NCBI GenBank assembly: GCA_018819515.1
Contig: JAHJPX010000017.1
Span: 186,001 to 250,000 of the forward strand
Direction: 5' to 3'
DNA: 64,000 nt
Source of the DNA: Gammaproteobacteria bacterium
GTDB lineage: Bacteria > Pseudomonadota > Gammaproteobacteria > Burkholderiales > Rhodocyclaceae
Both the position numbers and the translations under genes were made by a program. Positions 54,661-62,487 of this stretch are shown one piece after another. Within the stretch, counting starts at the first letter, position 1. Each line of letters begins with the position of its first letter. Below the pieces are notes generated by a model. That model was not told the DNA's origin, searched no databases, and was given only the letters and a program-made list of their open reading frames with translations.

Positions 54661-55221
54661 TCAGCCTTTCCTTGCTTCGCATAGCGTCGGTATCGTCATG
54701 CCTTGCATGTAGTGCGGCACCAAAAGCGGCGTGACGCAGCGCGAGTGTCTGGTCATGGTCACGTTTTCGCCGTTGGCGCCGCGCGTCTCGATGACGACGT
54801 CCGGCGCTGTGGCGCGGGCGATGGCCGATTCGACGGTGAGGGGTGGCTTCGGTGCGTCGAGCGAGCGGCGACGGTTGGGTGCGCGTCCGTGAGTGCGCGC
54901 CATGGCGAACGCCGCTTCCAGATCGACCGTTGGTGCTTCTGATGCGGCGCTTTTGGCGCGGTCGATATCCGCGCGATCGGCGACTGGAGCCGTAGGCCTC
55001 TCAACTCGGCGTGTCGCCACGGCTGACTCTTGCGCGGGCAGGGGGCGGGCAGGCGGTTCGTCCGCAACTGTGGGCTGCCGGCTGGACAGGGTCGCCAACA
55101 AGGGTGGGGCTGAAGAGGAGATCGGTTCGATGGTGTACGGCTTCAGCAGAAGGAGAATGGTGGCATGCAGCAACAGCGACAGCAGCAGCGCAAAGATCGC
55201 GACTAGCCGGGGCGAGGACAT
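54661..55221 (-). CDS. TonB-like anchored protein of unknown function
   Basis: A 186-residue protein; ATG at 55221 is used, a TTG three codons upstream is possible. One N-terminal membrane segment (LVAIFALLLSLLLHATILLLL) is followed by a proline-rich stretch (PTVADEPPARPLPAQ), a layout like TonB or energy-transducer proteins. The C-terminal part (VVIETRGANGENVTMTRHSRCVTPLLVPHYMQGM) is unlike TonB-C. Two cysteines there could form a disulfide. A repeat copy at 55008-55031 is translated as ESAVATRR. Confidence 0.6.
   Translation of the reverse strand: MSSPRLVAIFALLLSLLLHATILLLLKPYTIEPISSSAPPLLATLSSRQPTVADEPPARPLPAQESAVATRRVERPTAPVADRADIDRAKSAASEAPTVDLEAAFAMARTHGRAPNRRRSLDAPKPPLTVESAIARATAPDVVIETRGANGENVTMTRHSRCVTPLLVPHYMQGMTIPTLCEARKG
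55008..55031 (-). repeat. Dispersed palindromic repeat, copy 14 (inside TonB-like gene)
   Basis: Minus strand AAGAGTCAGCC then GTGGCGACACGCC. Read in frame as ESAVATRR. Confidence 0.8.
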
Positions 55222-55230
55222 GGATGGCAA

Positions 55231-57024
55231 CTAATCTGCTATGCGCTTCAGCGCGTAGCCGGAGAATGAACATTGCTCGACGTCGTGATCCGTCGCGCAA
55301 CGCAGCACACCGCCACCATCGGCGAGTGGGCCGAGCAGCACCGCCGCGTGCTCGGAGAGCGGTTGCAGGACGAGGCGCTGTGGTGGTCCGGCGTGATCGG
55401 TCATAGTGAGTTCGGCGATCAGGAAGCCGCGCTCTTCGGTCAGCATGATCCGGTCGATGAAGTCATGATCGTCGCCGGCATTGGCGATCGCGTATGCGCC
55501 GACGCGCTTCAGCCACGGCGTCACATCCTTGGGTGGTTCGATGCGCTCGCCGACCAGCATCTCCTGTGCGCCGACGCTGGCGACCAGCACGTCGTGGCCG
55601 GCCACGTTGCGGCGTGTGATGCCGATCGCGTCAAGCGCGCCGAGGTCGATGGGCAGGAGGCCGAGCAGTTTGTATTGGACGCCGAGCAGTCCGTCGCTGC
55701 GCGGCACGAGGTTAAAGGTACGGCCGAACGCATCGGCGCGCAGGCTCGCACCGTCAAGGCGGATGCGAATGTGGCCGATTTGCGAGGTGTAGTCACCGAC
55801 GTAGGGCTGGAGCTTGTCCACGGGCCACGTCGGATCGGCGGCCGGCACTTTCTCCCGCTTCGGCTGCTTGATGCCGGTCTTGGCTTCCAGTGCCAGGGTG
55901 AGCGTCTCGGTGGCGATTCGGTCGATGGACCGCCCGGCGCTGCTCGAGTTGGCCAGCACGATCACGCCCAATTTGTGGTCGGGCAGCACGTACATCTGGG
56001 CGCGGAAATTGATCGTGGCGCCGCTGTGGTGCGCGACCGGCCCGGCGTTCTCGATTGTCGATGCACCCAGGGTCGACAGCATCCAGCCCAGTCCGTTGTG
56101 GAAGTTGAGGTCAAGGGGCACGTCGGTGTTCTGCGGCCTGAGCATCTCGTGAACCGATTCAGGCTTCAGCACCTGGAGCGTGCCAGCGCGGCCGTCGGCA
56201 AAGACCATCGAGAGGAAATGCGAGAGGTCGACTACGCTGGCGTTGAGCCCGCCGGCCGGCACGTCGCGCAGATGTGGTTCGACCACCAGCGCACCCTTGC
56301 GGTAAGCCTTGGCCATCAGATCGGATTTGGCGACGCCGGGCTCGAAAGTCGCCGTGTCCATTGCCAGCGGCGAAAGCACATATTGCCGCATGTACTCGGC
56401 GAACGGCATGCCGCTGGTGTTCTGAATCGCGTGGCCGAGCAGGGTGATGCCGACGTTCGAATACGAGAAGATGTGGTTTGGCGGATAGGCGGCGTCGTTG
56501 GCACGGACATGATCGACCAATTTGGTAAACGACTCCGGATTCTTCATGAACATGCCCTGACTGAAATCTCGCGGCAGGCCGGAATGGTGCGTCATCAGGT
56601 TGCGCGGCGTGATCGGTGCGCTGTCGGCAAAGCGCGAGCGGATCGAGAATCCCGGCAGCGCATCTTCCAGTGGCCGGTCGATGTCGAGCTTCCCTTGTTC
56701 CGCCAACTGCATGGCGGCGGTGGCGGTGAACAGCTTCGAAATCGAGCCGACGCGGTAGAGCGTCTGCGCGCTGGCGGGCTTGTTGTTTTCCTTGTCGGCG
56801 TAACCGAAGCCTTCGGCCCAGACGACGCGCTGGTCGTCCACCAGTGCGACACTCATACCGGTGATGTCGCTCTTGTCCATCTCGTGGCGGATCAATTGCG
56901 TGACATAGGTCTTGATGCCATCGTAGTCGTTGCGCGCCACGCTTTCGGGGCGTTGGGGTGCGACGCTGCATGCAGCGAAAAGCAAGGCCGCACAAACCGT
57001 GGTGAAAAGTGAGCGTGATTTCAT
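55231..57024 (-). CDS. Serine hydrolase (class C beta-lactamase fold) lipoprotein
   Basis: A 597-residue envelope protein; ATG at 57024 gives a lipoprotein signal (TVCAALLFAACSVAPQ). The catalytic domain has SISKLFTATAAMQL (SxxK, near residue 95), FSYSNVGITLLG (YxN) and HHSGATINFRAQ (HTG-like third motif). A C-terminal beta-rich domain (from about residue 400; YVGDYTSQIGHIRIRLDG) resembles the lipocalin-like tail of EstB/Pab87-type peptidases. Probably a D-peptide hydrolase or esterase in the periplasm. First gene of a four-gene unit ending with a winged-helix regulator. Confidence 0.88.
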   Translation of the reverse strand: MKSRSLFTTVCAALLFAACSVAPQRPESVARNDYDGIKTYVTQLIRHEMDKSDITGMSVALVDDQRVVWAEGFGYADKENNKPASAQTLYRVGSISKLFTATAAMQLAEQGKLDIDRPLEDALPGFSIRSRFADSAPITPRNLMTHHSGLPRDFSQGMFMKNPESFTKLVDHVRANDAAYPPNHIFSYSNVGITLLGHAIQNTSGMPFAEYMRQYVLSPLAMDTATFEPGVAKSDLMAKAYRKGALVVEPHLRDVPAGGLNASVVDLSHFLSMVFADGRAGTLQVLKPESVHEMLRPQNTDVPLDLNFHNGLGWMLSTLGASTIENAGPVAHHSGATINFRAQMYVLPDHKLGVIVLANSSSAGRSIDRIATETLTLALEAKTGIKQPKREKVPAADPTWPVDKLQPYVGDYTSQIGHIRIRLDGASLRADAFGRTFNLVPRSDGLLGVQYKLLGLLPIDLGALDAIGITRRNVAGHDVLVASVGAQEMLVGERIEPPKDVTPWLKRVGAYAIANAGDDHDFIDRIMLTEERGFLIAELTMTDHAGPPQRLVLQPLSEHAAVLLGPLADGGGVLRCATDHDVEQCSFSGYALKRIAD

Positions 57025-57109
57025 GGCGGTGGTATATCCTGACGAAACTCTGTGCCGCAGAGTATATACACTGAAAAGCAGAGTGCCAATAGTCATGCGC
57101 CAATCGCGG

Positions 57110-57136
57110 GAAAAGTCAGCCGTGGCGATACGCCGC
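57110..57136 (+). repeat. Dispersed palindromic repeat, copy 15 (divergent promoter region)
   Basis: GAAAAGTCAGCC then GTGGCG-ATA-CGCCGC. It lies in the gap between the serine hydrolase and HiPIP genes, where both promoters should be. Confidence 0.88.
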
Positions 57137-57312
57137 TATGGCGCGATCCGCAGTCGAAATTGTCCAAAACTGTCAACCAAACCCCTAGCTCGCTCATTAT
57201 TTGGCTAAGGGATGGCATACTACGCACCTGCCGGAAGCACACGCTTGGCAATTGTTCTGCGGAGTGAAGCAACGATCCCAACCCTACGGATCTTCATCAA
57301 CTAGGAGGCAAC

Positions 57313-57582
57313 ATGTCTGATAGCATCAACCAAACCCGTCGTACCTTCATCAAGATCGGTGGCGCCGCCGTCGCCATGATCCCTGTTGCGGCTTTCGCTG
57401 CCAAGAACGACGCCATGCGTACCGCCATGAAGTACGTCGACAAGGGGCCGGATGCCGCCAAGCATTGCTCCGCCTGCATGCATTTCGTTCCCGGCAAGCC
57501 GCTGGGTGGCTGCAAGCTGTTCCCGGGCGATACGGAAGTCAATCCGAACGGCACCTGCACGGCCTTCGCCAAGAAGCCCTGA
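57313..57582 (+). CDS. High-potential iron-sulfur protein
   Basis: An 89-residue periplasmic electron carrier with a twin-arginine signal (TRRTFIKIGGAAVAMIPVAAFA). The four cluster cysteines are in HCSACMHF, LGGCKLFPGD and NGTCTAF, with spacing typical of HiPIP holding one 4Fe-4S cluster. Ribosome-binding site TAGGAGG. HiPIPs pass electrons from bc1 complexes to oxidases or other reductases. Followed by a strong intrinsic terminator at 57603-57640, so a single-gene unit. Confidence 0.93.
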   Translation: MSDSINQTRRTFIKIGGAAVAMIPVAAFAAKNDAMRTAMKYVDKGPDAAKHCSACMHFVPGKPLGGCKLFPGDTEVNPNGTCTAFAKKP

Positions 57583-57602
57583 TTCGAGTTGCACGGAACG
57601 CG

Positions 57603-57640
57603 ACGGGGATCGGCCGCGAGGCCGGTCCCCGTTGTCTTTT
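57603..57640 (+). terminator. Intrinsic terminator after the HiPIP gene
   Basis: ACGGGGATCGGCC - GCGA - GGCCGGTCCCCGT forms a 13-bp stem with one G-T pair and a GNRA tetraloop, followed by TGTCTTTT. It is the clearest factor-independent terminator in the window. Confidence 0.85.
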
Positions 57641-57655
57641 CGGTAACGTCATTAC

Positions 57656-58831
57656 ATGCCGACGATCGATCGGTTAACCGGCGCGGCGGATATTTCCGAA
57701 GCGGATTGGCAGCGCCTTTCGAGCGAAGGCGATCCCTTCGTCAGTCGCGCGTTTCTCTGCGCGGCGGAGACTTTCGGTGTCGCTGACAACGGCCCGCTCG
57801 GCTGGCAGCCCATGCATTTGGCGCTGCGCGACGATCAAAGGAAGCTCGTCGGCTTGTTGCCGCTCTACGCGCGCTCCCACTGGTACAACGATTTCGCCGG
57901 CGACTGTGGCTGGGAGCAGGCCTGGCATCAGGCGGGGCTCGCCTACTTCCCCAAATTCGTTACCGGCGTGCCGCACACGCCGTCACCAGGGCCGCGGCTG
58001 CTGACGGTCCATGACGCCGGTCCCGAAGTTCCTGCGGCGCTGATCGCCGCCGCCATTGACCTCACCGCAACCTCGGGTGCCTCCAACTGGCAATGCCTGT
58101 TCGTACGCGAACATGATCGCGCCCCGCTTGAAGCCGCCGGGCTGCTCATGCGGCGCGGCGTGCAATTCCACTGGCGCAATCGCGGCTACCGCGACTTTGG
58201 CGATTTCCTGGCTGCCTTCACATCCGAAAAGCGCAAGAAGATGAAGCGTGAGCGGCGGGCGGTAGGCGACGCGGGCCTGCATATCGAAGCTCGCCACGGC
58301 GACGAGATCGACGGCGTGCTGTGGCAGGCGATCCATCGCCACTATCGCAGCACCTTCGAACGCCTTGGTGGCCTGGCCTCGTTCCCCGTCGATTTCTTCC
58401 GCAGCGTCGGCGCAGCGCTCGGGAAACAGATGGTGGTGTTCGTCGCCTTCGACGGCGAGGGCGACGAACGGCCTGTCGCCTCGGCGGTCTGTTACCGTGA
58501 CGACACGGCGCTTTACGGCCGCCACTGGGGCACCGATATCGACTGCCCCGGGCTGCATTTCGAGTTGTGTTACCACGCCGGCGTCGAGTACGCCATCGAG
58601 CACGGTCTGCAACGTTTCGAGCCTGGTGCGCACGGCGAGCACAAAGTTGCACGCGGTTTCGAGCCGGTATCGACCTGGTCGGCATTCTGGGTCGCGGACC
58701 CGGCCATGCGTGGCGCGGTGGCGCGCTACCTCGCCCGCGAGAATGGCGCCGTGCAGGACTATCAGGCCGAAATGGCCGCGCACTTGCCGTTCCGCCTGTC
58801 GCACCTGCAGGCGGACGCCGCGCGCGACTGA
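57656..58831 (+). CDS. FemAB-like / peptidogalycan biosynthesis GNAT protein
   Basis: A 391-residue protein of the DUF482 (PF04339) group. PFVSRAFLCAAETFGVA, VGLLPLYARSHWYNDFAGDCGWEQAWHQAG and SEKRKKMKRERRA fit the family; PGLHFELCYHAGVEYAIEHGLQRFEPGAHGEHK near residue 300 is its most conserved region. These proteins have a double GNAT fold like the FemAB peptidyltransferases; the reaction is not established. Starts 16 bases after the HiPIP terminator. Confidence 0.85.
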   Translation: MPTIDRLTGAADISEADWQRLSSEGDPFVSRAFLCAAETFGVADNGPLGWQPMHLALRDDQRKLVGLLPLYARSHWYNDFAGDCGWEQAWHQAGLAYFPKFVTGVPHTPSPGPRLLTVHDAGPEVPAALIAAAIDLTATSGASNWQCLFVREHDRAPLEAAGLLMRRGVQFHWRNRGYRDFGDFLAAFTSEKRKKMKRERRAVGDAGLHIEARHGDEIDGVLWQAIHRHYRSTFERLGGLASFPVDFFRSVGAALGKQMVVFVAFDGEGDERPVASAVCYRDDTALYGRHWGTDIDCPGLHFELCYHAGVEYAIEHGLQRFEPGAHGEHKVARGFEPVSTWSAFWVADPAMRGAVARYLARENGAVQDYQAEMAAHLPFRLSHLQADAARD

Positions 58832-58850
58832 ATACGCGCCGGCGGCGCGT

Positions 58851-60071
58851 TCAGTGGAAGGTGTAGCCGAGCCCGAACTGGACGGTCGTGTCGGTCGCGT
58901 TGCGCCCGGAAGCCGGCTGGCTTTCCCAGTCGACGTTTACCTGCGAGGTGAAGTTGAGCCCATTGCCGACCGGCAGGCGCAAGCCGGTGCGGGTTTGCAG
59001 TTCGGTGCCGTGGCCCTCTCCGCCCCAGGTTCCTTCCTGCGTGTGGAACAAGGTTGCCGGGAACATCTGCAGGCTGCGGCGAAAATCGATGCCCCATCCC
59101 ATTGCCCCATAGCCTTCGCGTGCGAGTTCGTAGTGCGATACGTCGATGTACTTGAGACCGCCGCGCACGCTGAGCGTCGTCGTGTCGTCCTCATACAACT
59201 GGTAGCCGTAGCCGCCGCCCACGGTGCCGCGCAGACGGAGATCCCTGAAACGATCGTTTTCCAGCGCTGCCTTGGCGTAGAGGAATTCCTTCGGGTTGAA
59301 GAAGCGATCGTAGCGGCTGCTGGCGCGCCAGTTCGAAGCGGATGCGTCGCCGCTGTCGCGGCCGTAGTTTCCCTCGCCGCTCAGGGTGGTGCGGAAGGCG
59401 CGTGCTCGTCGGATCCATTCGGCATCGCCGTGGAAGGAATCGTTGCTCGAATTGCCGCGCGTCGAGGACAGCGCCAGACCGGCGTGCCCCAGCGAACGGT
59501 GGCCGACGCCGGATTCCTCTGGCGTGGGTTTGATGAAGAGGATCGCCGACAGCGGCGGCACCGGTGGTTCGGGGGGCTCGGCTGGTGCCGGCGGCTCGGG
59601 CGGCTCCGGCGTCGTTGCCGCGATGATGGCTGCGAGCGCATCGGCGTCGCTGTTCGGCGAAACCGCCTCGTTTGCGGCAGGCGATGCGGCGTCGGTTGCG
59701 GCAGGTGGCACGAGCTCGTCTACGTTCGGAGATACGGCGTCGACAGCAGCGGATGCAACCGGTTCGGCGGGTTGGGGTGGGATGGCCGTTCCGGGCGGAG
59801 GCGGAGGCTGCAAATGCAACCGGGTCAGGGTGCCATCGTCGAGCATTACCTCGACCGCCTCGTCGGTAGCAACGGTGGCGATGTCCGTGCATCGCAGGCG
59901 AACCTCGCCGGCATAGGCGGTACGCAGGATCAACAGGTCGCGATCCTTGTGCAGCACCGTGCCGGTAAGCCGGTCGCCGTTGATCATCGTCACCTGGTCG
60001 GCCTGAGCGGGGTTCCAGTTCGCCAGCGCAACTGCAACGAGCCCGGCCAGGAGCCGCGGGCGGAAGTGCAT
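58851..60071 (-). CDS. DUF481 outer-membrane protein with proline-rich insert
   Basis: A 406-residue protein with a signal peptide (LLAGLVAVALANWNPAQA). A small N-terminal domain (residues 25-90; MINGDRLTGTVLHKDRDLLILRT) is followed by a long low-complexity linker (about 90-175) made of Pro, Ala, Glu and Asp, for example TPEPPEPPAPAEPPEPPVPP. The C-terminal half is a DUF481 beta-barrel (GHAGLALSSTRGNSSNDSF to FGLGYTFH). It resembles YdiY-type salt-induced porin-like proteins. Role unknown; divergent from the beta-helix lipoprotein. Confidence 0.85.
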   Translation of the reverse strand: MHFRPRLLAGLVAVALANWNPAQADQVTMINGDRLTGTVLHKDRDLLILRTAYAGEVRLRCTDIATVATDEAVEVMLDDGTLTRLHLQPPPPPGTAIPPQPAEPVASAAVDAVSPNVDELVPPAATDAASPAANEAVSPNSDADALAAIIAATTPEPPEPPAPAEPPEPPVPPLSAILFIKPTPEESGVGHRSLGHAGLALSSTRGNSSNDSFHGDAEWIRRARAFRTTLSGEGNYGRDSGDASASNWRASSRYDRFFNPKEFLYAKAALENDRFRDLRLRGTVGGGYGYQLYEDDTTTLSVRGGLKYIDVSHYELAREGYGAMGWGIDFRRSLQMFPATLFHTQEGTWGGEGHGTELQTRTGLRLPVGNGLNFTSQVNVDWESQPASGRNATDTTVQFGLGYTFH

Positions 60072-60108
60072 CGAATTCTCCAGAAGGGGCTACTGCCCGG
60101 GTTTGCGT

Positions 60109-60134
60109 GAAAGTCAGCCGTGGCGGTACGCCAC
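60109..60134 (+). repeat. Dispersed palindromic repeat, copy 16 (divergent promoter region)
   Basis: GAAAGTCAGCC then perfect GTGGCG-GTA-CGCCAC, between the divergent DUF481 and beta-helix genes. Confidence 0.93.
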
Positions 60135-60259
60135 GGCGAGCCCGGATTCTATGCTGTCTGCAATACGAAGGTGCATTGTGTCTGGCTCTCCCGTCAATTG
60201 TCCGAGGCAATTCAAGACTGATAGGATCAAAACCCGATGGCGAGCGGGAGCGGCAGGCA

Positions 60260-61966
60260 ATGAAGAACAAGGCAGAAACCAACTTTCGGATATCGGCGAT
60301 TGTGCTGTTGTCGCTGGCGACGCTTTGCGGTTGCGGTGGCGGAAGCAGCAGTTCAGACGATGGCGCCAGCAGCACGTCAAGCGGCAGCACGTCCGGCAGC
60401 GGTGGTTCGGGCAGTTCCTCCGGCGGGCAGGGAAGCTATGTTCCACCCATCGGCATACCTGCGCCCGGCTTCGGGATCGAGGAAAGCTACCGGATGTACG
60501 ACGATGCGGCGGCCCGCAATCCCGCGTTGACGTACAGCCAGAATTCCGAGGGGGGCTACTACACGCATTACATCAGCGATACCGGCTGTACGGATTCTTC
60601 AAATCCTTATGGCACCGTGACAACTCCCCGATGCTCGGTTCCCACAACCATTGAAGAAGGCAGCGTGGTCGAAGTTCACGGCACGACCGACGGCGGCCAG
60701 TTGATCATGACCTTCAATTGCACCACCGCGCGGCCGTGCTGGTTCCGCGGGCTGGATGCCGCGCACCGGCCGCTGGTGCGCCGCGAGACCATCGTCAAGG
60801 GCGGCTATGTCATTCTCGAACACCTGCATTTCGACCAGGGCGACAACCTCGGCCTGCGTGCCCACAGCAGCAGCACGCTGCACCATGCCGCAGTGCGCGA
60901 TTCCGAACTGGCCCAGGTCAACATTTCGGGACACGCCGGTTACAGCTTCAACAACATCGTCGTCTATCGCAACGACATACATCTGGACAACTTCGTCAAC
61001 ACCGGCGCCAGTTCGCCCGAGTTTCCCGAGAACGACACCCACGGCGTCGCCACGGGCTCGTATTCCGACCATGTCTGGATACTGGACAACGACATCCACG
61101 ACGTGGCTGGCGACGCGGTGGGTAACGCCCACGGCGCCAACTACACCGCGCACCACTACTACATCGGCCGCAACCGGCTGCACGATACCGGCGAGAACTC
61201 CGTAGACTTCAAGGAAATCGAATACCTCGTCGTCTCGCAGAACAAGGCCTATCGCGAATACGGTCCGTCGAGCGGTTCGGATGGCGCTGCCATGGTCTTC
61301 CACTACGGCCCGAGCGTCGCACCGAAGAATGCCTGGATCATCTTCAACGAGATCTACGACTGCGCCGACACCGGCATCCAGATCGGCGGCGACGTCACCG
61401 ACCCGATCTACGTCATCGGCAACGTCATTCGCGGCATTTCGAACGCCAGCGGCAACGCCTACGCCATCCGCTCCTGGGGCGCCGCGGACGTTCATCTCAT
61501 CGGCAACGTCCTCTACGACAACGACGGCGGCATCGACATCACCGGCAGCAGTCCGAATGTGCTGAACATGGTCGACAACATCGTCGCCGGGATCAGGAAT
61601 GCCTCGGCCTATCACCTCATCGCCGCCGATACCGCCTACCACGCCAGCGCCGTGCTGACGAACAACCTGTTTCACCAGTCCGGCGGCGCCGCGCGCATCC
61701 ACTGGGGCGCGGTGTACGACGTGGCCGGATTGCAGGGCAACACCGGCAAATGCGCCGGCTGCATCGAGGGCGATCCCCGGTTCGCAAATCCCGCCGGCGG
61801 CGATTTCAGCCTGGGCGTGGGCTCGCCGGCGATCGATGCCGGTATCGCCAGCCCGCTCTACGACCAGTATCAGCAGACCTTCGGTGTCGCGATCCAGGTC
61901 GACTTCAGCGGTACGCCGCGTCCGGTGGGCGCCGGTTGGGACATGGGCGCCTTTGAGAGGCAGTAG
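60260..61966 (+). CDS. Right-handed beta-helix lipoprotein
   Basis: A 568-residue protein; ATG at 60260 gives a lipoprotein signal (IVLLSLATLCGCGGG) and a serine/glycine-rich linker of about 40 residues. The rest is a parallel beta-helix, with repeated N-D-I-h and G-N-x-I patterns (VVYRNDIHLDNFV, ILDNDIHDVAGDAVG, IIFNEIYDCADTGIQIGG, VIGNVIRGISNAS, LIGNVLYDNDGGIDITG). The C terminus GDPRFANPAGGDFSLGVGSPAIDAG is common in secreted pectate-lyase-like proteins. It may bind or cleave a polysaccharide at the surface; catalytic residues were not identified. Confidence 0.85.
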   Translation: MKNKAETNFRISAIVLLSLATLCGCGGGSSSSDDGASSTSSGSTSGSGGSGSSSGGQGSYVPPIGIPAPGFGIEESYRMYDDAAARNPALTYSQNSEGGYYTHYISDTGCTDSSNPYGTVTTPRCSVPTTIEEGSVVEVHGTTDGGQLIMTFNCTTARPCWFRGLDAAHRPLVRRETIVKGGYVILEHLHFDQGDNLGLRAHSSSTLHHAAVRDSELAQVNISGHAGYSFNNIVVYRNDIHLDNFVNTGASSPEFPENDTHGVATGSYSDHVWILDNDIHDVAGDAVGNAHGANYTAHHYYIGRNRLHDTGENSVDFKEIEYLVVSQNKAYREYGPSSGSDGAAMVFHYGPSVAPKNAWIIFNEIYDCADTGIQIGGDVTDPIYVIGNVIRGISNASGNAYAIRSWGAADVHLIGNVLYDNDGGIDITGSSPNVLNMVDNIVAGIRNASAYHLIAADTAYHASAVLTNNLFHQSGGAARIHWGAVYDVAGLQGNTGKCAGCIEGDPRFANPAGGDFSLGVGSPAIDAGIASPLYDQYQQTFGVAIQVDFSGTPRPVGAGWDMGAFERQ

Positions 61967-61979
61967 CACTTTCGCGGGC

Positions 61980-62006
61980 GAAAGTCAGCCGTGGCGGCAC
62001 GCCACC
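61980..62006 (+). repeat. Dispersed palindromic repeat, copy 17 (intergenic)
   Basis: GAAAGTCAGCC then perfect GTGGCG-GCA-CGCCAC and C, between the convergent beta-helix and hemerythrin genes. Confidence 0.93.
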
Positions 62007-62022
62007 CGGCAGCGCTGCCGCC

Positions 62023-62457
62023 TTAGGGCTTCGCGGTGGCGGACAGGACGAACCGCCCGAGCTCCTTGTCGGTGGTCAGGATGTGGTTGATCAGCCAGTC
62101 GCGCAGGAACGTCAGCAGGGCTTCCCGGGAACCCGGCTTGCCGGCGCGTGCCTCGTTGCGCATGGCGACTACCCGGTCGGAAAAGCGTCGATGCTGGTTT
62201 AGGTGCCTCTCCGCTTCTTCGGGTGCCTTGGCAGCATAGCCGTACCGCATCATCAACTGTTCCTCGGTGTCGAAATGGTAGATCGCATAGGCGAGGAGAT
62301 CGCGGGTGATCTGCTCGAACAGCGGGTCGTTGGCGTCGTCGGTCAACCTGGCATTCGCATCGATCAGGGTGTCGACCAGAATGTGATGCTGGACGTCCAT
62401 CTCGTCGACACCGGTCAGCATCGTGTCGTTCCATTGGATCGAATCGCTATCAGCCAT
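62023..62457 (-). CDS. Bacteriohemerythrin
   Basis: A 144-residue four-helix oxygen-binding protein. All di-iron ligands are present: GVDEMDVQHHILVDTL (first H and D region), IYHFDTEEQLMM (HxxxE), ERHLNQHRRFSD (HxxxH) and LINHILTTDKEL (HxxxxD). Cytoplasmic oxygen binding, storage or sensing is known for this family. It lies 30 bases after (in gene direction) the GGDEF-EAL gene start region of the same strand, so it is likely cotranscribed with that gene; an oxygen-linked control of c-di-GMP is possible. Confidence 0.92.
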   Translation of the reverse strand: MADSDSIQWNDTMLTGVDEMDVQHHILVDTLIDANARLTDDANDPLFEQITRDLLAYAIYHFDTEEQLMMRYGYAAKAPEEAERHLNQHRRFSDRVVAMRNEARAGKPGSREALLTFLRDWLINHILTTDKELGRFVLSATAKP

Positions 62458-62487
62458 GCCAATTCTCCAATTGCCGGTGCCTGTCGA

